Of a DNA stretch of 41,768 nt, positions 9,801 through 19,671 are shown one piece after another. The stretch lies in the NCBI GenBank assembly GCA_030248135.1, contig JASANC010004912.1:1-41768 (forward strand). Direction: 5' to 3'. Below the pieces are notes generated by a model, which ran no database searches, was not told the origin of the DNA, and saw nothing but the letters and a program-made list of their open reading frames with translations. This DNA comes from Theristus sp. LFF4_11. Its lineage: Eukaryota; Nematoda; Chromadorea; Monhysterida; Xyalidae. Position 1 is the stretch's first letter; the number at the start of each line of letters is the position of its first letter. A program made the translations under genes and the position numbers.

Positions 9801-11499
9801 GTAGGGTGCTGAATGAGTGAGAAAATAAGGATTAGTTTAGACTCTTGTGAAATTAGTGAAATTAGTTTTCTTCAGAAAGGGAACACGCACATTGTCCAAA
9901 TTGTCGTTTCACCCTGCGACGTCTTATCATTGAAACATCACTACTAATCGCTAACATCACGCCCGATTCGTCGGGCGATTTTGTGTTATCCCCGATTCCT
10001 GGTCGATACGGTCCCGCCATCAGGGTGGTGCCTGAAGTAACATAGTGCTTTTTTCAGATGAACTCGATGCTTACAATAAAAACCCAAAAGACTGTTGTTA
10101 GAAGGTTGTTAGAAAGACTGGATTTTACGATTTGTCTGGTTTCTTTCAGATGATCAGCGACACACATGATTGTTTCGCTGGGAATGACGTCATTCGCTGC
10201 TGCCTTCACTTTATTTAAGGTCACCGGCGCTTGGGATCCATGAATAGCAGAAACACTTGTTTAGAGTGTTAGTAGTTACAGCACTGTGGCGCAGTGGTTA
10301 GCGCGCTTGGGTTAGTGCCCCGAAAGGTCGGTGGTTCGATTCCACCCGGTGCTGCGATAATTTTCTTGAGAGAAGCAAATATTGCATCCTGATAGGGTGT
10401 GATGTGTTGTGTTTGTGTGGTTATGCAAAACGTAAATCCAGCCCGATCGGAAACCCGTGTATGACCTATTTTTTTAAACGTGTCCCACTGAAATGACGTC
10501 TGTGCCGCCAAACATGCACTTCCCGTCACAGCAAACCAGACTTTCCGTTTCGCCGATTTCTTCCCGTAAAACAAATGGTGAATGTCGAATCAGTCACACC
10601 GAACTGACATTTTAGTGCGTGTACTTTGACAAACGGGCGTTTTTAAAGCAAATGAGGTCATTTTAGCCAGGACACGTTTGAATAAGTCCACCCACAATAC
10701 ATTCCTTACATCCGGGTTCCGGTCGATGCATGAAGTTCGTAATGATGTAGGTTTTCGGGTCGGCCGCGTAAACTTCCGCTGAGGTTCGATCTCTCGTATA
10801 GTGGAAAGCGCCCAGTGGCAGGCCAAAGTATTGACTGCTGACAACTATAAAAATAATATTCAAGCAGCTTGTTGACACCTCTGCTCACTAAATGGAACAT
10901 TTGAATGGATACTTTGGGAGTGGTTGAAAAGTTTTGTTTAAGTGACCACATGATCGACTGCGTGCAATTGCTGTATAACCAATGTGCAGTATGTACCGAA
11001 ATTTCACTCCAGATTGACCTGATTTTTGAAAATATACCGTTGATTGGTTTAGGCACAAAAACTCAAAAGTCTTCTGATCAATCGCCTTTTATACCAAAAT
11101 CCTTATACAAAGGTACATACAGTATGGCCGAATAAATAAGGCAGCCCGTCAAGGCGAGATCAGTCGCAGACTAGGAGTTGTCTTTTTCAAAAATGCCAGC
11201 ATAACTCCTAATCATGTGTTCAAGGGATCAAAAATGAACAGAATAGCACGAAGAATTCATAAGTCTAAAAAACGCGTCAAATTTAGCATACAATTTGGTT
11301 TCTGAACGTCTTTTTTCTTTCATTCAAATTTCGCGCGCTCCTTGCACCCTGAAAAAAGCTGCCATGTTTACTCGGTCATTCCGTACATTGTATGCAAGAC
11401 GAAAGTAATTTGATGAACTGAAAATTATAGTTTACTTTGTAAAATCGTCAGCAGTGCTGCCAGCACCAACGGCCACAGCCGATGGTTCAGTATTGACAT
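3813..11499 (-). CDS. Secreted Thr-rich protein with DM13 domains, 17 exons, 891 aa
   Basis: Exons, 5' to 3': 11499-11436, 10844-10710, 10031-9891, 9808-9743, 9665-9589, 9470-9391, 9311-9022, 8124-7869, 7696-7548, 7403-7184, 6857-6688, 6607-6569, 6166-5768, 5462-5293, 4903-4738, 4399-4318, 3984-3813; every phase agrees. Residues 1-25 form a signal peptide (cleavage likely at VSS-QYFG). Residues about 29-75 look like the first half of a DM13 domain (SAEVYAADPKTYIITNF, then LMAGPYRPG). A basic RRRRVKR site follows near residue 105, suggesting furin cleavage. Thr-rich blocks lie near 240-284, 345-368 and 585-650 and are probably O-glycosylated. Residues about 715-760 (VVVVRLDDTANINDFDWFGI) look like the missing second half of DM13-1. 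A complete DM13 occupies about 775-885 (DVLIQLPDGWKTFDINFLSV, then FGHTIIP). DM13 occurs in Skeletor-like proteins and is proposed to be redox-related; the function here is unknown. The last two acceptors and the N-terminal exon are well supported; individual Thr-rich exon ends are less certain. Confidence 0.8.
7071..7150. mobile_element. Hairpin element copy in a DM13-gene intron
   Basis: TATACACAACTAGCTGATTG on the left is matched by CCAATCAGCTAGTTGTATAC on the right around a CACATGTG core. It belongs with the element at 829-961 and lies in the intron between exons 7403-7184 and 6857-6688. Confidence 0.6.
8398..8633 (+). mobile_element. CRE-type TIR element, copy 2 (full length)
   Basis: This 236-bp copy runs from ATTGTGGATTTAGTCAAACG to AAAAAATAGGTCATA. 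The ends are imperfect inverted repeats of about 45 bp: (T)TATTCAAACGTGTCC, ACTAAAATGACGTCATTTG on one side and, reverse-complemented, TTTTTTAAACGTGTCCCACT and GAAATGACGTCATGTG on the other. Each end holds a palindromic TGACGTCA. TA dinucleotides at both ends fit a TA target-site duplication. There is no coding capacity. It lies in an intron of the DM13 gene. Confidence 0.85.
8836..8978 (+). mobile_element. tRNA-derived SINE
   Basis: The head has an A-box-like TGGCCTGGTGG and a B-box-like GGGATCGAGACCC about 40 bp apart, as in pol III tRNA-derived SINEs. The body continues GTATAGGCACTTAATGACAG and the tail contains GGCTAAAAACATCGCCTAAA followed by a CAACAACAAC-rich end. It is the reference copy for the fragments at 1530, 15870 and 40047. 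It lies in a DM13-gene intron. Confidence 0.75.
10280..10354 (+). tRNA. tRNA-like gene, candidate Thr(AGU)
   Basis: A 75-nt cloverleaf can be drawn: acceptor AGCACTG/CGGTGCT (7 pairs, one G-U), D stem GCGC/GCGC with an A-box TGGCGCAGTGG, anticodon stem TTGGG/CCCGA with loop TTAGTGC (anticodon AGT at 314-316 of the 10 kb block), variable AAGGTC, and T arm GGTGG/CCACC with B-box GGTTCGATTCC. An extra base between the D stem and anticodon stem and a G after the anticodon are atypical. A tRNA pseudogene or SINE founder is possible. It is antisense in an intron of the DM13 gene. Confidence 0.45.
10460..10699 (-). mobile_element. CRE-type TIR element, copy 3
   Basis: A minus-orientation copy of the family at 8398-8633, from TATGACCTATTTTTTTAAACG to CCACCCACAATAC. 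Both TGACGTCA sites have decayed here (TGACGTCTG and TGAGGTCA). It lies in the second intron of the DM13 gene, beside the tRNA-like gene. Confidence 0.8.
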
Positions 11500-12840
11500 C
11501 TTACTTTGTCAATAAAATCTGAAAACAAACGTAAATGCAATGCAAACAAGAAACTCGATCAACAAAAAGATTCGCTATCAAAAAAATCAAATCTAAAAAA
11601 AATAATAAAATACCGACGACAACAACTGATGGTATTCTTCAAGTTGCGTAATTGTACCACAGGAGGATATGCCGAGAAGAATAATTTTTGTCTGTTTCAG
11701 TTACCGACATGCACACGACACAGCATGCATGCACTTTCACCTTTTCTGACTGGCGCGCTAACTCATGGTGAAGAATGCGGTGAGATGAGATGTGCAAACA
11801 TTTTTACTGCACACTTTCTTTGCTGGCTTTCGGATCGGTAACACACACAATGATGTATGTGTCACTGATTACAAAGTTTTGTCAGTTTATCTGCATCGAA
11901 CATGCAGCGCACACCTTGTCGGGTGTGGAAGATTACAGGGTTTCATTTGATCTGTTCCAACTTGGAGCACAATGTAACATATTGCCTTCAGCATATGTTG
12001 CACACACGTTGGTCAACGAACGAAAATTATCGACATCTTTAAATTATATACAATTAAATTGCGCCGTTTCAAGTGGTACGAGGCTAGAGAAACCAGTGTA
12101 TTTTTTGTTGTTGCATGAGGTTTTCTCACCGATTTTCTGTCGCGCAACCCTGTACTTTTCACGTTGTTGCAGAAGACGTTATGGTTATAGTTTTATCTCA
12201 AGTCGCAGAAACCCACATGCATTTTATCTCTAGATCAGGATATAATTATTTCAACAGCGTGCATAACGATTTTTCGCCATAGTTGCTTACTCGACTGCAT
12301 GCTCCGGTGAAGTGTACATACACGTTGCGTTGACGTTCTCGTAATGTTTTGCTATTTATTGACTGCTGAGCTGATATATTTACCACAAGTGTGAAAAGGC
12401 CGAGCAATTCGTTGCATGTTTTCACACCCTCAACAGCACGGCAAAACGATGATGATTTAATGCGCCTTATCACTGGTGTCCCTATGAACTCGGTAAAAGG
12501 GTTTCTTTGAAACAACAACCATTGCTTGCCGCTGCGCTTATGAAATTTCAATTTGATCACGTATTTTTTTTTATCGAGGATGCAAGATTAACAAGTAAGT
12601 GACGCGGAAATGTGCAAACAGTAAAATCAAATCAGTTCGATTTTTGGCCATGCAAGCAAGCAGAAAAATATACGCCATATACTGTACTGGTAGTTTTAAC
12701 GAAAAATGACAATAAAATCTACTTAATTTATCCAGTTTAGTTAATATTGAAATGTGCGCAAAATTTATTCTTCAACAATCACAAAATTCAGATATGATTT
12801 TAAATAAATCAAATGAAAACACCTTCCCCTGAAAAGTCGC
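11500..12840. other. Intergenic region upstream of the DM13 gene
   Basis: I recognise no gene. AT-rich open frames exist (for example 11790-12233 plus and 12560-12246 minus) but have no domain, splice partners or signal peptide that I can support. The region should hold the DM13-gene promoter and the 3' end of the TIL gene; no AATAAA is obvious just after the TIL stop. Confidence 0.5.
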
Positions 12841-14176
12841 TCAGTAACATTCAGCCTTTGGCACACAAATATTGTCAGTTGTTGACCGGGCAAAGCCCGT
12901 TTCGCACTGGCAGGCTGGAAAACTCCAGGATTTGTAGCAACCTTGTTTTTTGTTTTTCAGTACGTTCTCGCAAAGATCTTCGCAGTGCTTCGATAGGCCC
13001 ATATACTCGTTCTTCGGGCATTCCTCCTCTGAATCGGTTGCAGCTGAAAACATGACCAACTAAAGCATTGTTATTATTTCCCATAACCATATGCGGTTTG
13101 TAAAATTTCAAAATCAATACAAGCATATGTAGAATGCAGGATTGACAGAAAGTCAACAAAGTCATGTGTCGTGTTTGTTGCGTGGCGCGGAGAAAAAATG
13201 CAGATATATCACGGTAAATGGTCTGTATCTGCACGAGTTTCTGCAGCTGCATCATCCAAATCTGCATCCGCATACATGCACTTTTTTAGGTGTCTCGACA
13301 AAACCATGATCTTCTTGCCTGCTGAATACATGTAGCTTCATCAATCTGGTTAAACCAATCAGCGGGCGCAAGCTGATGCTTTTTGCAGCACGCTCGTACA
13401 CATCTGAGGTAACCTAAAAGCCCGTTTATACCTGACGTATGCGCATGCGGCACGTCACGTCACGTCACTTTAGGTTTCGTATTATTGCATACTACCGTTC
13501 ATGCCTGACGTATTGTACGTCGACGTACGTCTGCATACGTCAGGTATGACCGGCCTTAACCTTTTTCTGCGCAATCGTCCATCGGAACGCAATTTTTGTG
13601 ATCCTTGCGCACATAACCGCTCTTGCAGATACACTCTGGTTGTGACTTCAGACACGAATAACCGTGACCATGATCGATCTCACAGTGCCGCTCGCACCGT
13701 TCTATGCCTGCGGGACGCTCGTTCGCTGGACACTTTGATTCCGCTGCAGATGGTAATAAAAAGTGAAGACGTTTTTTTTGAAACAACTCGTGGATTTCCG
13801 TGGCGTTGTGTACGCACACTGAAAAAACCGTCAACAAAACGTGTTTAACATTTGATTCGATAGAGCAACTTTTGGCTCGCCGGAAGTACAGTTTATGTGG
13901 CTGAATAAACAGTTGCCGAGTGGTGACCGTTATAATCAGTTCTAAAATGTTGAAAATTTTTTATTGAATAGTGTTATTTCCCAAAGCAGTCTTTCACTAG
14001 CAGAAAGCACTTTGTACACGCGTGCAGATACTGTATTTGCGCCTAAAAATGTTTGAAACTGAATTGAAAAAAGTTTGTTGCGGTCAGACGGTTGTCCAAC
14101 CTGTGACCAAAGTTGACACTGCCAATGCCGCAAACATCATTATGACCACGCAAATATGTGAAACAACGCTGGCCAT
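12841..14176 (-). CDS. Secreted two-domain TIL-type protease inhibitor, 153 aa
   Basis: Exons 14176-14101, 13743-13561 and 13043-12841 join in phase 1 at both junctions. Exon 1 is a signal peptide (MASVVSHICVVIMMFAALAV, ending near TLVTA). Exons 2 and 3 each encode one trypsin-inhibitor-like (TIL) domain: KCPANERPAGIERCERHCEI, then CICKSGYVR and CVPMDDC; and ECPKNEYMGLSKHC, then CQCETGFAR and CVPKAEC. Each domain has eight cysteines, not the usual ten; by alignment the absent pair is C2-C6, which is a disulfide in the Ascaris inhibitors. Both domains have Lys two residues after C5, where P1 would lie, which suggests trypsin-like targets (inference). Secreted nematode TIL proteins inhibit serine proteases of host, prey or self. 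Intron 2 begins exactly where an inverted-repeat element ends. Confidence 0.85.
13414..13559. mobile_element. TGACGTATG-type inverted-repeat element, copy 1
   Basis: The left end TAAAAGCCCGTTTATACC and TGACGTATGCGCATGC is matched on the right by CTGCATACGTCAGGTATGACC and GGCCTTAA. Inside are tandem CACGT units (GCACGTCACGTCACGTCAC). It fills the 5' part of TIL intron 2. Relatives lie at 31998-32138 and 21172-21362. Confidence 0.75.
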
Positions 14177-14255
14177 GTCGGTGGGCTACTCTAAATATAA
14201 TCTTAAGGAATAAGAAGGCACCAAAATCAAATGGTTGAACAAAACGAAACATTCT

Positions 14256-15000
14256 TTTATAGTTCGTAAAAATTGTTCCAAAAAGTTCTGTCCATTATTA
14301 TCTGTATCGGCTAGCTCAAACATAGCTAAGGAATAAGAATAAAACGCTAAACTGATATTAGTTGACTCAAACGAAACGTGAAACGTTTTTTATCGTTCGT
14401 AAAAGTTGTTCCAAAAAGTTCTGTCTGTTATTGTCTGTATCGCCTAGATTCATTCATTTTATTTTTGCTCAGAAAAAATGTAGATTTATTTCCCACTGCT
14501 ATGTGAATGTGAAATCTTGTTTGTGTTCGATGAAAAGAGCGACGTTCTTGCTGGAAACCCATGCATTTTTCTTGCTTGGTCTGGACCGGACCGTTCGGGT
14601 TGGATTGTGTTGCTTTGAAATGAAATCCAATAATTTTGAGCCGGTATGTATACCTCCGGCCAGACCGCAAAATAAAGCACGGCCCACGTTAGTGTGGTTA
14701 CGGTCGTTTCGACACCGGCTGACCACAAATTGCCGACTAAGTTGTACAATTGCGATGCGATTCACTGAAAAATTATCGTTTTTACAGTAATTCCACTGTT
14801 TTGCAAACAATAATAAGCGACAAAGATAGTTCTCAACATCACCCCAAACCGTTCAACGTTTATAGTCCGTAAAAATTGTTCTAAAAACTTAATTCTTTCC
14901 ATTATTATCTGTATCGGCTAGCTCAAACATTCATTCATTCTCTGGTTCAGAAAAAAAATGTAGATTTATTTCCCACTGCCTGTTTGGACAAATAAATGTC
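14256..15000 (+). repeat. Triplicated ~100-130 bp repeat enclosing a P450 fragment
   Basis: Three direct copies start at about 14256, 14389 and 14861. Each has TTCGTAAAAATTGTTCCAAA (or a close variant), AGTTCTGTCC, TTATTATCTGTATCGGCTAG; copies 2 and 3 continue to CAGAAAAAATGTAGATTTAT and TTCCCACTGC. A 276-bp P450 fragment lies between copies 2 and 3. The stretch 15001-15653 otherwise holds only the truncated G-rich element. Confidence 0.75.
14586..14861 (-). pseudogene. Duplicated fragment of P450 gene B (exon 8 with flanking introns)
   Basis: This matches 16827-17094 of gene B nearly base for base, including the I-helix exon ([18 protein letters not shown]), part of intron 8, all of intron 7 and the donor end of exon 7. 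Near the exon start the copy reads GAATCGCATCGCAATTG where gene B has GAATGGCAATTG, a net gain that breaks the frame entering from an upstream exon. No other P450 exons accompany it, so it is a pseudogene fragment. Confidence 0.85.
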
Positions 15001-15171
15001 AGTTTATTTATGTTCAAAGAGCGGGTCTTGTTTAAACCCATGTATTTTTTCATAAACAGCACAACACTGTTCTTTTTTTTCTGTGCAGTTTGGTTGGTTT
15101 GATGCTGGATTGTTGCACTTTTTTGCCGCAAGGGTGCACATACACATAACAGGAAACAAGATAACAATTAA

Positions 15172-15287
15172 AAACCCCATGGGGGATTATTTGTGGGGGG
15201 GGATTATTCGGAACCTTGTCGTGGGGGTGGGGGTTTATTGGTGGGGGGGGATTAATGGTGGGGGGGGGTAATGGGGCTAATACGGTA
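15172..15287. mobile_element. G-run-rich element, truncated copy
   Basis: It shares CCCCATGGGGGATTATTTG, GGGGGATTATTCGGAA, GGGTTTATTGGTGGGG and the terminal CTAATACGGTA with the right half of the element at 2022-2438. The left end is missing. Confidence 0.7.
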
Positions 15288-15653
15288 GCAGTGTCAATTT
15301 GTGTTCATCAATAAGCCTATCGATCGATAAGACACGTTCACAGAAAAAACGTTTGCACTGCGGTGAATTTGGGCTTTTCGAATATTTCGATTTTTCAAAC
15401 TGCGTTTCAAAAAATAAGCAAGCAAAATGTTCACATGAATCACGCAACAATGATTCGAACGATTCAAACCTTATATCACTGAATGGTCAAAACAAACCGA
15501 CAAAGAAACTCAACGCTAGATCAATCAATCAGTTTGCATGAAAAACTGACCAAGAAACTCATTAATCTGTGTCAGTATTGTCAGTAACCGTCGGCCATTC
15601 TGAGCTTTGATCATTGTGCAGTTTTTGGCCATTTTTTAGCGTATGGTGAATGG

Positions 15654-18600
15654 CTAAATTCTCGCCGCAACGCAAACGGAATAGTCACGTGGTCTCCTAG
15701 TGAACGTCGACAAGTCGCACTGCAACAATTCACCAGTGTCCATTCGTTCCTCGGCGCTTGTCAACCGAAAGCGAAACTTCTGCAGCAGCGTCGTCGATAT
15801 CAGGAACAGCTCCATTCGGGCGAGCGACTCGCCGAGGCACGATCGTTTGCCCAAACCGAACGGCACCACCTTGTCATTGTTGTTGATGTTGTTGTTGTTA
15901 TTGTGATTTTTTAGGCGATGTTTTTAGCCAGCGCTAACCCAGAGAGTTGCAAACCTTGTCGACGAGTTCCTGATTGAGTGGAGCAGCGTCTGATTCCGTT
16001 GTTGTTGTTGTTGCATTGTTGTCGTCGTGCGTCAAGAAACGCTCCGGTTTGAACGAGTCCGCATCGGGGAACCAACGAGAGTCGCGCATCACCGAGTGGA
16101 TCTGCGGGTACACCGTGGTGCCTGCGGCGAAATGATTGTGCTTTTTTATGGTTGATCGTTGCACTTTCATGAAAGAAAACTGAGCTTTTGCCTGGTTGAA
16201 AGTTGCCGGTTTGTTTTCGATTGAAAACTGTACTACTTTTTTCAGTAACAGCTTGGAGATTTTATGAGTGAAAATGGAAACTTGAAACTGGACTTGAAAC
16301 GTCGGATTTTTTTGTGCAAATTTGTGCTTTGATGCTGACAAGTTTCTGGTTGAGCAAAGAAACAAACACAACAGAATAAATGCATTTGAAATCGGAATCT
16401 GTTTGTTTATATTTTTACCAACCGCTCGGAATGAACTTTCCACCGATCACTGTGTCAGCCATCGTTTTGTGCACAATGTTCAATGGGAGAATATTGGACA
16501 GACGGTGTACTTCGTTGATGCACGCTTGCACGTACGGAAGTTTATTTCGATCCGCCATGCTGATTCGACCGTTTTTGCCGACAAGTTTTTGAATTTCGCG
16601 CGCCGCTTTTTCTTGAGTCTGGATTGCGCAAAATTAAAATTCTTTTTCGCTATTCGTGCACCACACAATTCACCCAGCAAAGTGTTTGACTGAATTTGTT
16701 GCTGCGCTTGTTTGTAAAGCCTGTTTGTAAAGCTTATTGCGTAGCCACAGTTGGAACCTTTTTTGGTTCACCCTGTACTACTGTATCTGGTCATTTTTGT
16801 CAGTGCCCGTTTTCACCGCTAAGAACGGACCGTTCCGTTCGGGTTGGATTGTGTTGCTCTGAAATGAAATTCAGTTTTGAACCGGTATGTACCTCCGGCC
16901 AGACCGCAAAATAAAGCACGGCCCACGTTAGTGTGGTTACGGTCGTTTCGACACCGGCTGACCACAAATTGCCGACTAAGTTGTACAATTGCCATTCACT
17001 GAAAAATTGTCGGTTTTTTACAGTAATTCCACTGTTTTGCGAACAATAAGCGTCAAAGATCGTTGTTCTCAACATCACCCGAAACCGTTCAACGGTTCGC
17101 CCGACTGAAGTCGTCTGTTGATTTCCTATGCAAAAACAAAAACGGTGTGGAAACTTTGAAATGCAAAAATGGACAGCAGCAACCGTTTCTTAAATGAAAT
17201 AAAAGTAATCGTTTCTCAGACCACAAGGACACACCTTTGTACCTTTATATAAGCGCTCACAAAATTGGTCGCCTCGTGCTCCGAGCCGTTCCGAGCAGCC
17301 TCCTGCTTGTGTTCGACAGTTTGCTGACGTAAAAACTCGAAAACGCCTCGCATGATGTCCACGATTCGACGGTAGAACCGGTTGAACGGCGGTACGTGAC
17401 GCAGCATTGGATAGGCGTCGATCCACTTCGCTTCGGCGCTTTTCATGACCTCGAGGAACACCTCCTCGAAGCGCATTATGGTGTCCATTCGGTGGTCGCC
17501 GGCAAAGTCGTAGCTGAAAGTTGTTCAACCAGAAAAATTTGACAAAACTCAACATTCGAGTCAACAAACGATGATTATGCACATTCGCTCCCAGATTCAA
17601 ACGTGAACAAGAAATGTGTTCAATGACGCCTTTTTTCAGATCTGCCAGTTTTTATCTAGCACCAACCGATGTCCAAACAGCACGCCGCCGATGCCCGACG
17701 CAACGCAAGCCATCAACGGATAGCGCATTTTCACCTGGACAAAGCGCAAGTAGACGAAAGTTACGGCAATACAATAAACAATTTTCCAATAAATTTCGCG
17801 AATTGTACATGTACCTCACTTGTATACTTTGAAAAAAATACTCCAAGTTCACCTGAGCGTCATCATTGTTTGATCCTTCAATCTGCTTATTCAAATACTC
17901 CACGAGGCGGTCCACCTCAATGAGCAGGCGGCTCTCCATCAAATTTCGACCGAAACCGAAATCTCTGCGCTTTGAAAAGTTAGCAAACGGTCAAGAAGGA
18001 CGAATTAGCGTTTTTCAGAGATTAACGATCCATCAGTACCCGGAATAGGGATGTGCGCGGGACACCTTAATGCGGGACGGGACAGTCCCGGGCCCGTTTC
18101 GCAGACCTCTTGTTCCGCACTGGCTGTCCCGTCCCGCCACTGAAAAAAACCTGTCTCGTGCCCATCTCCAGCCCGAACCGGTTGAAATCATTAACTCATC
18201 ACCGACACTGGTAAACTGTATTTAATTTAGTGTCATCTTTATGTCGTTGACATCTGTTCAAAAACTGGATTGCAGTTCTGTTCGCGACCCTTCTCAGGGC
18301 ACACACCCCGAGCCGCGACCCGCTAATGTAACCTGAGCACGTGCAACGTGAAGCGTCGTTGTTCACGCCAGAATCGTCCCTCGCTCAGCGTGATACCGTA
18401 GCGGCCGCCGCGAGCCGTCTCATACGTGAACTGCGTCGGGCGGCCCGCAAATGCGTCGCCTAAAGCCAATAAAGTCAACGTTGACAACAATTGGCTGCGC
18501 TTTTGAAATTGAAGTCATCGTATAGTTGCTGCGGTTATTGCGCCGGCGTGCGTTCATTTGTGTCCCGTTATTCTCGGCCCACACATTTCCGGCCCAACAA

Positions 18601-19241
18601 CATTTTCATTGTGTCTCGCAATTTGAAAAAAAAGCTGGCTGGTGGGTGTGACCTGGTGGGTCTCACTTCCTGGTGGGTGTGACCACAATAATGCATCTCG
18701 CGTGCTCCAACAAACAGAGACTCGAAAAAACTTTGTCGAGTCCGTCTCGTAAACTCAAGGCCAAAGCCGAATTGAATCGGGAACACCAAAATCTAGAATT
18801 TCGACGCAAAAAGATCTTTAAGCAAACCACCATTATCGACAAGCGCCTCCTTCATGAGCTCGTAGTCAGTGATGATCACGGTCGGCTCCGGCAGCCACAC
18901 CGTGAACAGACCGTTGTAGCGTCGTCCGAAGTCGTCAAGTTGCGCGACCATTTTCTGCAGCTGAAACAGTTTTCACCCGAAAAAATTTCACCCCAAAAAA
19001 ATCTGGATATGCATTCGTGCCAGCTGGCAGCACTGACACAGAAAAAATCATATGCTGATTTTCTGGAATGCATCGCATCCAATGTCAAAATCATGCAACC
19101 GACCTGCGAGTCAACCTGGTGCAGATTACCGATGAACGGCAGGGGCAATGGCCCGTCTGGGTAGTTTTTACGTCGGCCAATCAACTGGTGCCAAAGGAAC
19201 GCAATGATTCCCACAAGAGAGATGATCGCCAGTAGCAGCAT
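15654..19241 (-). CDS. Cytochrome P450, CYP2 clan (CYP33-like), gene B, 525 aa
   Basis: Exons: 19241-19104, 18960-18831, 18459-18333, 17964-17853, 17734-17667, 17513-17243, 17125-17079, 16998-16893, 16618-16423, 16121-15955, 15869-15654; all phases agree. The start encodes a membrane anchor ([20 protein letters not shown]) followed by the proline-rich [16 protein letters not shown] hinge, so it is an ER-membrane microsomal P450. Later landmarks are the B-C region ([17 protein letters not shown]), the I helix SAGVETT with Glu315, the K-helix E369-V-H-R372, KPERF and the heme loop [10 protein letters not shown] with Cys465 as thiolate ligand. Family members oxidise lipids and xenobiotics. It is tandem with gene A, which shares most intron positions. 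Oddities: an extra SINE-derived intron before the heme exon, an extra intron after LHVLR, and an Asn/Thr insertion ([13 protein letters not shown]) after PERF that gene A lacks. Confidence 0.92.
15870..15954 (-). mobile_element. SINE 3' fragment acting as intron 10 of P450 gene B
   Basis: This 85-bp intron is bounded by the direct repeat GACAAGGT (15960-15953 and 15875-15868). The inserted 77 bp reads CTGGGTTAGCGCTGGCTAAA, then AACATCGCCTAAAAA and a CAACAACAAC-type tail, matching the SINE tails at 8836-8978 and 40430-40490. The first repeat supplies the donor (AAG|GT) and the second the acceptor (AAG|GTG). Confidence 0.8.
18046..18173. mobile_element. hAT-like short element in P450 gene B intron 3
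   Basis: Left end TAGGGATGTGCGCGGGAC and right end GTCTCGTGCCCATCTCCA are imperfect inverted repeats, and GGGACGGGACAGTCCCG inside is mirrored by CTGTCCCGTCCCGC. The termini resemble hAT ends (CAGGGnTGGGC type). It lies in an intron that gene A does not have. Confidence 0.55.
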
Positions 19242-19671
19242 TTGTGATTATATTTTCTTTTGTGTTTTTTTCACCTTTGCTGAAGCAAATTCAACTTTCA
19301 AAATTTTATGTTCGGTTACAAACGCACTGACAGTTTGTACACCAGTTCAAAAGTCTCTACCCGCCCGTCGCCGATAAAAATGTGTTTTTTATTGCTTGCT
19401 TTTATCGAACAACCAGCCACGGAAAGTTTGTGTCACGTTGCGTGTGCAGTTCATGTGCTAAACTTTTTTGCAATTATTCTAAACGAGACAAACGCTTCCT
19501 GATTCCTAATGTTCAGTAGATTTTGAAACACATAGAACTTGAAAGCAAATAAACAGCTAAATTTTTTTCTAGTGAGAACAAGAACAAAGCAGTTGTTTCA
19601 ATCAAAGAACTACAACATGAAAAACATCACGTAGTGTTAAAGAAAATAATGTCCTCACACAATACGGTAGT
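19242..19671. other. Spacer between P450 genes A and B
   Basis: No gene is seen. It should hold the promoter of gene B; no regulatory motif stands out. Confidence 0.5.

Noticed and set aside
11790..12233. 147-residue plus-strand frame with hydrophobic and Cys residues
   Set aside because: No domain, no splice context and no partner exon; possible but unsupported.
15934..16443. 169-residue minus-strand frame read as one protein
   Set aside because: It runs through an intron of P450 gene B; only 16121-15955 is exon, as phase and homology show.
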